From DATFVA01 sp963774455 (GTDB taxonomy: Bacteria > Bacteroidota > Ignavibacteria > Ignavibacteriales > Ignavibacteriaceae), in NCBI GenBank assembly GCA_963774455.1, contig CAVZFD010000005.1:1054001-1118000 (forward strand): a stretch of 64,000 bases of DNA, given 5' to 3'. The translations under genes were made by a program, and so were the position numbers. This document shows positions 44,622 through 54,204 of the stretch, piece by piece. The first letter of the stretch is position 1, and every line of letters begins with the position of its first letter. The notes below the pieces were generated by a model that made no database searches, was not told the DNA's origin, and saw only the letters and a program-made list of their open reading frames with translations.

Positions 44622-46394
44622 ATGAAAAAAACCAGCATTTTCCTGTCAATATTATTAATGACCTTTATTACAGGCTATTCATTGACGTTTGCCCAATTGG
44701 GCACCGATGTTAAACCTGTACGAATTCTGACATATCAGTCATTTGATAAGGTCTATCCCGGCTCTGAATTTAAAGTTGCAATAAAGGTTCTGGTTGACAG
44801 CGGCTGGCACATAAATTCGGATAAACCACATGAAGATTTTTTAATTCCTTCGCAGTTCTCAGTTGATACTTCTAAGTTTAAACTCGGAAAGGTTGCTTAT
44901 CCCAAAGCCCGTGATCTGAAACTGGAGATCTCCGAGACACCGCTTTCAGTATGGGAGAGTGAAGTTTATGTGGCAGCTCTTGTTAAGGCTCCTGACAATC
45001 TGACCCCCGGAAAGTATACTCTGCCTGTTTATCTTGATTACCAGGCATGCAACAATATGACGTGTATGCCTCCCAACACTGTTAAAGATTCTATAATTGT
45101 GGAAATAGCCGATAAGCAGTCGGTGGTGAACCAGATAAATCAGGATGTGTTTGATAATGTGAACCTGGAAGCAGGAATTGAATCCGCGGCTCCTGTAAAA
45201 TCGGATGATACTATTTCATCCATACTCGAAGGCAATGGTTTAATAATAGGGCTGTTTTTTGTCTTCCTGGGAGGACTTGCATTAAACCTTACGCCCTGCG
45301 TTTACCCCCTGATACCTATTACCATTGGATTTTTCGGCGGCCAGAGTGAAGGAAAGACGAGCAGGCTTGTAGGAATGGGACTCCTTTTTGTTGTAGGGAT
45401 GGCAGTTACTTATTCTGTTATCGGTGTTATTACAGCATTAACAGGATCGGTATTCGGTGCCCTGCTTCAAAACCCTATCGTAATAATCATGATCGCATTG
45501 ATCTTTGTGGTTCTTTCACTAAGTATGTTCGGTGTTTATGAGTTTAAGCTTCCCGATTCGTGGGTTGCAAAAGCCGGTGGAGCAAAAGGGGGTATGTACG
45601 GAGCCTTCTTTATGGGATTGACTATGGGAATTGTTGCCGCTCCATGTATTGGACCTTTTGTACTTGGTCTTGTTACTTACACAGCCGCAAAAGCGGATCC
45701 GTTTTTCGGCTTCCTGTTATTCTTCGTACTAGCTGTGGGATTAGGAACACCTTATCTCTTCCTGGCAATTTTCTCCGGCAAAATAAAGAAGCTCCCGCGT
45801 GCAGGTGAATGGATGGATGCCGTAAAGCATATTTTCGGTTTAATCCTTATTGGAATGGCTATCTATTTCCTTCTTCCTCTGCTGCCGAAAACTATTACTC
45901 CTTACCTGCTTCCGGCGTTTATGGTGATCTCAGCCATATATCTCTTGTTTTTTGATAAGAACGCAAATGCAATCACGGGCTTCAGGATATTTAAAATTGT
46001 CCTTTCTGTTGTTCTTGTTATTATGGCCGTCTACTGGATGATACCTTCAGAAAAAAATTCAATAGCGTGGAAGCCATATACTTCAAATGCTATTGGAGTA
46101 TCAAACAAAGCAAAGATAATTGATTTCTACGCCGACTGGTGTATTCCCTGCAAAGAGCTGGACGCAATGACTTTTTCCGACCCGAAAGTAATCAGTGAGG
46201 CAAAAAGGTTTGAGACTTATAAAGCAGATATGACAAAATCCCTCTCTGACGAAGTCTCGACATTAAGGAACAAATATAATATAATCGGTGTCCCTACAGT
46301 ACTGATCATTAATTCCAGAGGTGAGGAAGTTCAGAGAATTACAGGCTTCGTGAATTCAGATGAATTCCTTAAAGTTATTCAGAATGTAGATTAG
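44622..46394 (+). CDS. dsbD: thiol:disulfide interchange protein DsbD
   Basis: A 590-residue inner-membrane reductase that carries electrons from cytoplasmic thioredoxin to the periplasm. In order: a signal peptide (to about 24); the N-terminal domain with its cysteine pair C143/C148 ('ACNNMTCMPP'); about eight membrane spans with 'TPCVYPLIPITIG' and 'APCIGPFVLG'; and a C-terminal thioredoxin domain with 'DWCIPCKELDA'. All six functional cysteines are present. It likely shares a promoter with nadE. Confidence 0.93.
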   Translation: MKKTSIFLSILLMTFITGYSLTFAQLGTDVKPVRILTYQSFDKVYPGSEFKVAIKVLVDSGWHINSDKPHEDFLIPSQFSVDTSKFKLGKVAYPKARDLKLEISETPLSVWESEVYVAALVKAPDNLTPGKYTLPVYLDYQACNNMTCMPPNTVKDSIIVEIADKQSVVNQINQDVFDNVNLEAGIESAAPVKSDDTISSILEGNGLIIGLFFVFLGGLALNLTPCVYPLIPITIGFFGGQSEGKTSRLVGMGLLFVVGMAVTYSVIGVITALTGSVFGALLQNPIVIIMIALIFVVLSLSMFGVYEFKLPDSWVAKAGGAKGGMYGAFFMGLTMGIVAAPCIGPFVLGLVTYTAAKADPFFGFLLFFVLAVGLGTPYLFLAIFSGKIKKLPRAGEWMDAVKHIFGLILIGMAIYFLLPLLPKTITPYLLPAFMVISAIYLLFFDKNANAITGFRIFKIVLSVVLVIMAVYWMIPSEKNSIAWKPYTSNAIGVSNKAKIIDFYADWCIPCKELDAMTFSDPKVISEAKRFETYKADMTKSLSDEVSTLRNKYNIIGVPTVLIINSRGEEVQRITGFVNSDEFLKVIQNVD

Positions 46395-46938
46395 AACATT
46401 TTATAAAACGGATTTGTCAGCAGTAACCTGTAGAAGCCTGAGTTGGCCGAATTAGGTGTCACGATCAATCTGAGATTGTCGAAGGCTGGTTGGAATTACA
46501 CTTTCTACAGGTTCTCCTAACATGCTGTGGTCTGCCGGTTCAGAAAAAGGTCAAAGGACTATCCCGATAAAGGGTAATTCCTGAATAGTATTTTCAGCAG
46601 CCAGTTTCTTTAACTTCAGACGGTCATACATCGACACCCTGAAAGACAACATATATAGATTCAGTTTAACGGTAAGATTACTTTTAGTAACCTTCAGCTC
46701 TGCTTAAACTCACAGAAAAACCCTCAAATTCTTTCTTACAACTAAAAAATATTTTCCATAATTGAGAATATAATATAGTTGATTAAGATCCAGATATAGG
46801 TTCTTTATCTATATAAAGTCTATTTATTCAAAAATAAAGATTTCCAGCCCGCCCGCCTGATCACCTGCATGGCACGGATTATGGATAAGCATATACATTA
46901 AAAATAATTCCATATCATCAAAAAATTAAGATGAAAAG
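46395..46938. other. intergenic region with an 11-bp inverted repeat
   Basis: About 540 bp with no supported gene. It contains a perfect 11-bp inverted repeat: AACCTGTAGAA at 46425-46435 and TTCTACAGGTT at 46503-46513, 67 bases apart. The second half (from about 46730) is AT-rich and probably holds the korA promoter. I found no protein motif, RNA or transposase trace. Confidence 0.5.
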
Positions 46939-48780
46939 ATGTTAAAAGAAAAAGAAGTCCAGAGTCTTACCGAGGTGACTGTACGATTTGCAGGCGATTC
47001 CGGTGACGGTATGCAGCTGACCGGCAGCCAGTTCAGTGACACTACAGCTATTGTAGGAAACGATTTAAGCACCTTGCCTGATTATCCCGCAGAAATTCGT
47101 GCACCGCAGGGTACAGTATACGGAGTGAGCGGTTTTCAGCTTCACTTTGGAAGCACCGACATTTACACACCCGGTGACAGACCGGACATACTGGTTGCGA
47201 TGAACCCAGCCGCGATAAAAAAGAACATAGGGGAATTAAAACCGGGTGCGATCATAATAGCAAACACGGATTCATTCGATAAAAAGAATCTTCAGCTAGC
47301 CAAATATGAAGCTAATCCACTAGAAGACAACAGTCTGGAAGGGTACCAGGTTCATCCTGTCCCGATTGCCTCGTTAACTACAAAAGCTCTCGAGGGTACT
47401 TCCCTGACTCAGAAGGAAATTTCCCGCTGCAAGAACTTTTTCGCTCTTGGATTAATGTACTGGTTATATAACAGACCTATTGAACCCACGGTTGACTGGA
47501 TAAAGAATAAGTTCAAGAAAGCTCCCCAGTTTATCGAAGCAAATGAAAAAGCATTAAAGGCCGGTTATAATTTCGGTGAAATGAATGAATTGTTCACCAC
47601 AAGATACAGTGTTGAACCAGCAAAACTTCCTAAAGGAACTTACAGGAGCATCTCAGGAAATGAAGCTACAGCGCTAGGTTTCCTTGCGGCATCCGTAAAG
47701 GCAAAAATACCGTTATTCCTCGGCTCATATCCTATTACTCCTGCCTCAGAAATATTACAATATCTCAGTACCTATAAAAATTTCGGAGTAAAGACTTTCC
47801 AGGCAGAAGATGAAATTGCCGGAATTACTTCAGCAATCGGCGCTTCATTCGCCGGTTACCTTGCACTTACAACTACAAGTGGTCCCGGACTCGCACTAAA
47901 GACAGAAGCGATTGGTCTGGCGATAATAACCGAACTGCCGCTGGTAATCGTAGATGTGCAGCGGGGAGGACCAAGTACCGGACTTCCTACGAAGACGGAA
48001 CAAGCTGACCTGCTCCAGGCAGTATACGGAAGAAATGGTGAGGCTCCTGTAGCTGTGCTTGCCGCTCAGAGTCCAAGCGATTGCTTTTACATGGCTATTG
48101 AAGCTTCAAGGCTTGCGGTAAAATATATGACCCCTGTAATACTTCTGACTGACGGATACATCGCAAATGGTTCTGAACCATGGCGTATTCCGAAATCAAG
48201 TGAACTCCCTTCATTTGAAGTTAAGTTCAGAACAGAAAAAGAGGGCTTTGCTCCTTACCTGAGAGATTCCAATCTTTCAAGGCCATGGGTAAAACCTGGA
48301 ACCCCGGGACTGGAACACAGGATAGGCGGACTTGAGAAGGCGAATATCTCCGGAAACGTAAGTTATGATCCCGATAATCATGACCGGATGGTAAAACTTC
48401 GCGAACAAAAAATTAAGAATATGGTGAATGATATTCCTGACCTCGTTGTTGATGGTGATGAGAGCGGTGATCTGCTGGTGCTTGGCTGGGGCGGAACTTA
48501 TGGTGCTATTACAGAAGCTGTAATCAAAGCAAGGCGGCAAGGTTATAAAGTTTCGCAGGCACACCTGAAGTATATTTATCCTTTCCCAAAGAATACCGGC
48601 CAGGTTCTGCATAATTTCAAAAATGTTTTAATACCTGAAATCAACCTTGGACAGCTTGCTAAAATAGTCAGAAGTGAGTTCCTACTTCCTGTTTTACAAT
48701 TCAATGTGGTAAGAGGACTACCTTTCAGGACTTCGGACATTCAGGACAAAATAATTGAGATACTTGGAGGAAAAGAATAA
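46939..48780 (+). CDS. korA: 2-oxoacid:ferredoxin oxidoreductase, alpha subunit (copy 1)
   Basis: A 613-residue subunit in which a gamma-type domain (from residue 10, 'VTVRFAGDSGDGMQLTGSQF') is fused to the alpha (pyrimidine-binding) domain ('LFLGSYPITPASEILQYLS', 'TTTSGPGLALKTEAIGLA', 'RGGPSTGLPTKTEQADL'). Together with KorB it converts 2-oxoglutarate or a similar 2-oxoacid plus CoA to the acyl-CoA with ferredoxin as acceptor, in either direction. The stop overlaps the korB start by one base. The substrate is inferred from family (KorA type). Confidence 0.88.
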   Translation: MLKEKEVQSLTEVTVRFAGDSGDGMQLTGSQFSDTTAIVGNDLSTLPDYPAEIRAPQGTVYGVSGFQLHFGSTDIYTPGDRPDILVAMNPAAIKKNIGELKPGAIIIANTDSFDKKNLQLAKYEANPLEDNSLEGYQVHPVPIASLTTKALEGTSLTQKEISRCKNFFALGLMYWLYNRPIEPTVDWIKNKFKKAPQFIEANEKALKAGYNFGEMNELFTTRYSVEPAKLPKGTYRSISGNEATALGFLAASVKAKIPLFLGSYPITPASEILQYLSTYKNFGVKTFQAEDEIAGITSAIGASFAGYLALTTTSGPGLALKTEAIGLAIITELPLVIVDVQRGGPSTGLPTKTEQADLLQAVYGRNGEAPVAVLAAQSPSDCFYMAIEASRLAVKYMTPVILLTDGYIANGSEPWRIPKSSELPSFEVKFRTEKEGFAPYLRDSNLSRPWVKPGTPGLEHRIGGLEKANISGNVSYDPDNHDRMVKLREQKIKNMVNDIPDLVVDGDESGDLLVLGWGGTYGAITEAVIKARRQGYKVSQAHLKYIYPFPKNTGQVLHNFKNVLIPEINLGQLAKIVRSEFLLPVLQFNVVRGLPFRTSDIQDKIIEILGGKE

Positions 48781-49817
48781 TGGCTGACACTATAGAAACC
48801 AAAGAAATAAAATTAACTGCAAAGGATTTCTCCAGCGGACAGGATGTAAGATGGTGTCCGGGCTGCGGAGACTACTCCATTCTTGCACAGGTTCAGAGAT
48901 CTTTTCCGGAATTCGTTGGTGAAAAAAAAGAAAATATTGTCTGGATTTCGGGAATCGGATGTTCATCACGTTTTCCGTATTATATGGAAACCTACGGAAT
49001 GCATGGAATTCATGGCAGAGCCCCTGCAATAGCCTCAGGCGTTAAAATAGCGCGGCCCGATCTCAATGTATGGGTGGCAACCGGCGACGGCGATCTTCTA
49101 AGTATCGGCGGTAACCACTTTATTCATGCCTGCAGAAAGAATATTGACCTTAAGCTTCTTTTGTTTAATAACAGAATTTACGGCCTAACGAAAGGACAGT
49201 ACTCGCCAACTTCAGAAAAAGGTAAAGTAACCAAAACTACTCCTTTCGGCAGCGTTGATTACCCCTTTAACCCGATTTCGCTTGCTATCGGTTCTGATGC
49301 AACATTTGTAGCGCGTGCAATGGACAGAGATGCCAAACATCTTCAGGAAATGATTAAACGTGCTGCAGCCCATAAAGGATTAGCATTTATCGAGATTTTC
49401 CAGAACTGTGTTATATATAATGATGGTGCTTTTGATCTTCTTACCAAAAAAGACACTAAAGATGATAACGTTCTGATGCTTGAGCATGGTAAACCGATGA
49501 TATTTGGTAAGAATAAAGATAAGGGTATCAAGATGGACGGCTATAAGCCTGCCATTGTAGACCTTAATGAAAGTGGAAACAGTATAAATGATGTGTTAGT
49601 ACATGATGAGTTTGATGAGAGTCCTCTAAGGGCGATCTTCCTGGCTCATCTGACAGATTACGATGGATTCCCAACGCCGGTGGGTATATTCCGGCAGATC
49701 AAAAAAGAAACGTATGATCATGGTATAGAAGAGCAGATATCAGGTATAATTAAGATGAAAGGGGAAGGCGATCTCGATAAAATCCTCTTTAGCGGAAATA
49801 CCTGGGAAGTTAATTGA
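48780..49817 (+). CDS. korB: 2-oxoacid:ferredoxin oxidoreductase, beta subunit (copy 1)
   Basis: A 345-residue thiamine-diphosphate- and iron-sulfur-binding subunit. 'RWCPGCGDYSILAQ' supplies cluster cysteines with 'GIGCSSRFPYY'. The TPP motif is 'GDGDLLSIGGNHFIHACRKN', then 'LLLFNNRIYGLTKGQ' and 'SPTSEKGK'. A further cysteine is in 'FQNCVIYNDG'. It is the intact comparison for the frameshifted copy at 52075, to which it is closely similar. A strong terminator follows. Confidence 0.92.
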   Translation: MADTIETKEIKLTAKDFSSGQDVRWCPGCGDYSILAQVQRSFPEFVGEKKENIVWISGIGCSSRFPYYMETYGMHGIHGRAPAIASGVKIARPDLNVWVATGDGDLLSIGGNHFIHACRKNIDLKLLLFNNRIYGLTKGQYSPTSEKGKVTKTTPFGSVDYPFNPISLAIGSDATFVARAMDRDAKHLQEMIKRAAAHKGLAFIEIFQNCVIYNDGAFDLLTKKDTKDDNVLMLEHGKPMIFGKNKDKGIKMDGYKPAIVDLNESGNSINDVLVHDEFDESPLRAIFLAHLTDYDGFPTPVGIFRQIKKETYDHGIEEQISGIIKMKGEGDLDKILFSGNTWEVN

Positions 49818-49869
49818 TTTAGAACCTCCATTAACTTAATTTATAAAATAGCTCTCATTTACCTCGCCG

Positions 49870-49901
49870 CGGACTCATCTTTGATGAGTCCGTTTTTTTT
49901 T
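49870..49901 (+). terminator. rho-independent terminator after korB copy 1
   Basis: A ten-base stem (49870-49879 with 49883-49892) with loop TTT, followed by nine T. It ends the first korAB operon. Confidence 0.94.
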
Positions 49902-50240
49902 GACTTAATGTTATCCGATGCTGAATATTTGACAATCAACAACGGCTTTAGATGAAGCAAAAATATTTTGGATTGGAAATAGCCCTCAATTGAGACCAAA
50001 TAAAAGGTCGTTGCGGATTCATAATCTTTCTCTCGGAACTTCCCTTTTTTATCCTAACTTATCAAGAAAACGGATTTCCTTTAAGATATTTAGCCGGAAA
50101 CAATATGTGTGATACCGGAGTAAAGAACGTAATGGGAATATTAATAGATTTTGGTGATTTAATTTATCAAATATTTCATTATTTTTTCAGCAGATACTAA
50201 TCGGGATTAAATATTTTTTATTCACAAACCCTGGTGCAAG
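49902..50240. other. leader region of the second korAB operon
   Basis: About 340 bp of AT-rich sequence with no supported gene, between the terminator and the second korA. It should hold that operon's promoter. No hairpin, riboswitch-like fold or repeat stands out, and it shows no obvious likeness to the leader of the first operon. Confidence 0.5.
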
Positions 50241-52085
50241 ATGCAAAAAGGCGTATTAGATCTCTCTGACGTTACCGTCAGATTCGCAGGAGATTCTGGG
50301 GACGGAATGCAGTTAACGGGCAGTCAGTTCACAAACACAACAGCCCTGGTCGGAAACGATCTCAGCACGCTGCCGGATTACCCCGCAGAAATCCGTGCGC
50401 CCGCAGGTACTACCTATGGTGTCAGCGGCTTTCAGCTTCATTTCAGCAGCGATGATATTCATACTCCCGGGGATTCTCCGGATGTACTCGTAGCAATGAA
50501 TCCAGCTGCCCTGAAGACAAACATAAAAGATTTAAAGCAGGGCGGAACTATCATAGTCAATGTAAATTCGTTTGATCAGAGAAACTTCAGGCTAGCCGGA
50601 TACGATTCAAACCCGCTTGAAGATGGCACCGTTGACGGGTACAATATTGTGCAGGTTCCTCTAAGCCAGCTGACAAAAACTGCACTCGAGGATAGCGGTC
50701 TTTCAGCCAAGGAAATTGAGAGATGCAAAAACTTTTTTGCCCTCGGGATGATGTACTGGCTGTACAGTAGACCTATCGAACCGACAATAAAATGGATACA
50801 TTCAAAGTTCAGATCAAGAGAAGATCTTGCAGCCGCTAACGAAAAAGCATTGAAGTCAGGCTACTACTTTGGTGAGAATACTGAACTATTCACTACCCGG
50901 TACAGCGTACAGCCTGCAAAGTTAATTAAAGGAAGGTACAGAAATATTTCAGGCAACGAAGCACTGGCAATAGGATTTGTCACTGCTTCGGTTAAGTCAG
51001 GCCTTCCATTATTCCTCGGATCATACCCGATAACCCCGGCTTCAGATATTCTGCACGAACTTAGTAAGCATAAGAATTTCGGCGTAAGAACTTTTCAGGC
51101 TGAGGACGAAATTGCAGCAGTCAGTGCAGCAATAGGTGCATCTTTCTCAGGCGCACTGGGAATAACAACCACAAGCGGTCCGGGACTAGCGCTTAAAACG
51201 GAAGCAATTGGACTTGCTGTGATGACCGAACTTCCACTGATTATTATAGACATACAGCGCGGAGGGCCAAGTACAGGTCTGCCAACAAAAACCGAACAGG
51301 CTGATCTTCTTCAGGCAATGTACGGAAGGAATAGTGAAGCACCGGTAGTGGTGATAGCTCCATCAACTCCGGCCGACTGTTTTACAATGGCGCTCGAAGC
51401 TGCACGGATAGCCACTAAGTATATGGTGCCTGTTATCTATCTATCTGACGGTTACCTTGCTAACGGATCGGAACCGTGGAAAATACCTGATCCCGATAAA
51501 ATACCTGAAATAGAAGTTAAGTTCAGAACAAATCCCGATAACTTTCAGCCGTATAAACGAAATGAAAATCTGGCTAGACCCTGGGCTGTACCCGGAACTC
51601 CGGGACTTGAACACAGAATCGGAGGTCTGGAAAAAGCCAACATTACAGGGGATGTTAGTTATGATCCTGAAAACCATGAGTTTATGGTAAGACTCCGGGC
51701 TCAAAAGGTTAAAAACATTGAAAATGACATCCCTGAACTAGAAGTTGAAGGTGATAAAGATGCAGAATTGCTGATCGTAGGGTGGGGCAGCACCTATGGA
51801 TCGATCAGGGAAGCTGTTAACAGGGCAAGAGGCAGAGGAATAAAGGTAGCGCATGCGCATTTCAGGTATCTAAATCCTTTCCCTAAAAATACCGGGGACG
51901 TTCTTAGGAAGTACAAGTATGTTGTTTGTCCCGAGATAAACCTGGGACAGCTTGCTAAACTATTAAGGCAGGAATTCCTCATCGATGTGGAACCATTTAA
52001 CAAGATACAGGGATTGCCCTTCAAGTCATTTGAAATTGAATCGAAGATAGAATCTATTTTAGGAGGAAATGTAAATGGAAAATAA
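50241..52085 (+). CDS. korA: 2-oxoacid:ferredoxin oxidoreductase, alpha subunit (copy 2)
   Basis: A 614-residue paralogue of the protein at 46939, with the same gamma-alpha fusion: 'VTVRFAGDSGDGMQLTGSQF', 'LFLGSYPITPASDILHELSK', 'TTTSGPGLALKTEAIGLA' and 'RGGPSTGLPTKTEQADL'. Similarity to copy 1 is high along the whole length, so the operon was duplicated. Differences may give a different 2-oxoacid preference or expression condition. Its end overlaps the start of the following korB by eleven bases. Confidence 0.88.
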   Translation: MQKGVLDLSDVTVRFAGDSGDGMQLTGSQFTNTTALVGNDLSTLPDYPAEIRAPAGTTYGVSGFQLHFSSDDIHTPGDSPDVLVAMNPAALKTNIKDLKQGGTIIVNVNSFDQRNFRLAGYDSNPLEDGTVDGYNIVQVPLSQLTKTALEDSGLSAKEIERCKNFFALGMMYWLYSRPIEPTIKWIHSKFRSREDLAAANEKALKSGYYFGENTELFTTRYSVQPAKLIKGRYRNISGNEALAIGFVTASVKSGLPLFLGSYPITPASDILHELSKHKNFGVRTFQAEDEIAAVSAAIGASFSGALGITTTSGPGLALKTEAIGLAVMTELPLIIIDIQRGGPSTGLPTKTEQADLLQAMYGRNSEAPVVVIAPSTPADCFTMALEAARIATKYMVPVIYLSDGYLANGSEPWKIPDPDKIPEIEVKFRTNPDNFQPYKRNENLARPWAVPGTPGLEHRIGGLEKANITGDVSYDPENHEFMVRLRAQKVKNIENDIPELEVEGDKDAELLIVGWGSTYGSIREAVNRARGRGIKVAHAHFRYLNPFPKNTGDVLRKYKYVVCPEINLGQLAKLLRQEFLIDVEPFNKIQGLPFKSFEIESKIESILGGNVNGK

Positions 52086-53110
52086 AGATATATCACAGGA
52101 GACTAAATACACAGCTAAAGATTTTGCTTCATCGCAGGATGTGAGATGGTGTCCCGGCTGCGGTGATTATTCTATCCTGGCCCAGATGCAGAGGATCTCT
52201 CCTGATCTGAACATTAAAAAGGAAAAATTTGTGTGGGTATCAGGTATCGGATGTGCCGCACGCTTCCCGTATTATATGGATACATACGGTATTCATGGTA
52301 GTACATGGCAGAGCTTCGGCGATCGCTTCCGGCATTAAAATTAACAGACCAGATTTATCGGTATGGGTTGCATCAGGTGACGGAGACCTTTTAAGTATTG
52401 GCGGGAATCATTTTATTCATGCCTGCCGGAGAAATATCGATATAAAAATCCTACTATTTAACAACAGGATATATGGACTTACAAAAGGTCAATATTCCCC
52501 GACATCTGAGAAGGGTAAAAAGACAAAGAGTTCACCATTCGGCAGCATCGATTTTCCGTTTAATCCTCTAAGTCTTGCCGTGGGTTCAGGAGCAACATTC
52601 ATAGCAAGAAGTCTTGACCGCGATCCCAAACATCTGAAAGAGATGCTGACCAGGGCCGGGAAGCATAAAGGTACTGCTTTCATAGAAATATACCAGAACT
52701 GCAATATTTTCAATGACGGAGCGTATGCACTTTATACCGACAAAGAAACTAAACCAGATAATGTATTATTCCTGGAGCATAACAAACCGATGATCTATGG
52801 AAAAGAGAATAACAAAGGAATAAAGCTGAACGGCCTTACTCCTGAGATTATCGACATCAATGCAGGATCCGGCTCCGTTAACGATGTCTGGGTGCATGAT
52901 GAATTTGATAAAGGAACAGCACGGGCACATATCCTATCGCAGCTTTCGGAAACCGAAGGTATGCCGCTTCCTGTTGGAGTAATAAGACAGGAAGATAAAG
53001 AAACTTACGAGGAGTCGCTCCATGCTCAGCTTGACGCATTAACTCAGGCTAAAGGAAAGGGAGACCTAAAGAAACTATTGTTCAGCGGGAATATATGGGA
53101 CGTTAATTAA
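52075..53110 (+). pseudogene. korB: 2-oxoacid:ferredoxin oxidoreductase, beta subunit (copy 2), one-base frameshift
   Basis: The first frame (52075-52338) gives 'RWCPGCGDYSILAQMQR' and 'GIGCAARFPYYMDTYGIHG', then terminates. The second frame resumes at 'VHGRASAIASGIKINRPDLS' and runs in full to the stop at 53110, with TPP motif 'GDGDLLSIGGNHFIHACRRN'. Copy 1 reads 'YGMHGIHGRAPAIASG' at this point. Removing one base at about 52300 restores 'YGIHGVHGRASAIASG' and gives 344 residues against 345 in copy 1. Both halves are otherwise well preserved. It is either a very recent mutation or a base error in the sequence. Confidence 0.9.
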
Positions 53111-53162
53111 GTTTTATTGAATTGACATATATTTTTTCTATTTTAGCTGATTAAATCTTCAC

Positions 53163-53186
53163 GGGCTTGAGCAATCGAGCCCTTTT
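53163..53186 (+). terminator. rho-independent terminator after korB copy 2
   Basis: An eight-base stem (53163-53170 with 53175-53182, one G-T pair) with GCAA loop, followed by TTTT. It lies 52 bp after the korB stop and just before nrnA. Confidence 0.82.
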
Positions 53187-53204
53187 ATATTTAATGGAAA
53201 TTAT

Positions 53205-54200
53205 ATGATCGATTTTAATAAGCTTAAAAATATTCTTCTTGATAATAATTCCTTTCTTATTACAACACATGTTAATCCTGATGCCGATGCTATCGGATCA
53301 GAGATAGCATTATATAATATACTCAAAGAAACAGGCAAGAGTGCGAGAATTATTAACCATAGTATAACACCATATAATCTTCTGTTCCTCGATAAAGAGA
53401 ATATCATTGAATATTACTCAACTGAAAAGCACCGGGATATATTTGAAGAAGCTGACGTCCTTGTGGCAGTAGATTTTAATCGCTCTGATAGAATTGTAAG
53501 AATGGAGGCAGGTTTCTTAAAGTCACAGAAGCTGAAGATATGTATAGATCACCACCAGGACTATGAAGATATATTTAATTTTATTTTTATTGATACTGAT
53601 TACAGTGCAACCGGTCAGATAATTTTTGATTTTATAAAAGAGACCGGGATTGTTCCTTTAAGTTATGAAACTGCAGAACCCATATATGCTGCTATTATGA
53701 CTGATACAGGTTCATTCAGGTTTGAAAGAACCACTCCCCAGATTCATAAAATCTCTGCCGAGCTGTTGGAGACAGGTGTCGTTCCCGGTGATGTTTACGA
53801 TAAAATTTATGACCAGAGCAAATTCAGTAAGATCAAGCTTCTGGGCAGGGCCGTTAACTCTATGAAATTATATGGGGAGAGGCAGGAGGTTGGCTACATG
53901 AGGCTAAACCTGGCAGATTTTGAGGAAACAAAAGCCATAGAATCTGATACTGACGGATTTGTAAACGTCTCACTCTCGGTTGAAAATGTAAAGCTTGGAC
54001 TTCTTTTTCTTGAATTGAAAGAAGGATTTAAAGTCAGTTTACGTTCAAAGGGTCTCATTCCCGTTAACAGGCTTGCCTCAGAATTCGGCGGCGGGGGTCA
54101 TGTTAATGCAGCCGGGCTTCGTTTGAGGGATGGAAGTATGGAGGAATATATCCCTAAAATATTAAATCGTGCATCAGAATACGTCAAACAATTTGGATAA
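53205..54200 (+). CDS. nrnA: bifunctional oligoribonuclease / pAp phosphatase (DHH family)
   Basis: A 331-residue DHH-DHHA1 phosphoesterase that degrades nanoRNA and dephosphorylates pAp. The metal motifs are 'THVNPDADAIGSE' (H22, D26, D28), 'VAVDFNRSDR', 'CIDHHQDYED' and 'AIMTDTGSFRFE'. The C-terminal DHHA1 domain ends with 'GGGGHVNAAGLRLRDG'. Aminopeptidase follows after four bases. Confidence 0.92.
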   Translation: MIDFNKLKNILLDNNSFLITTHVNPDADAIGSEIALYNILKETGKSARIINHSITPYNLLFLDKENIIEYYSTEKHRDIFEEADVLVAVDFNRSDRIVRMEAGFLKSQKLKICIDHHQDYEDIFNFIFIDTDYSATGQIIFDFIKETGIVPLSYETAEPIYAAIMTDTGSFRFERTTPQIHKISAELLETGVVPGDVYDKIYDQSKFSKIKLLGRAVNSMKLYGERQEVGYMRLNLADFEETKAIESDTDGFVNVSLSVENVKLGLLFLELKEGFKVSLRSKGLIPVNRLASEFGGGGHVNAAGLRLRDGSMEEYIPKILNRASEYVKQFG

Positions 54201-54204
54201 TAAC

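Noticed and set aside
46870..46886. Possible sigma-54 promoter (TGGCACG) upstream of the first korA
   Set aside because: The -24 half is perfect but the -12 half has GG where GC is required, so it does not meet the consensus.
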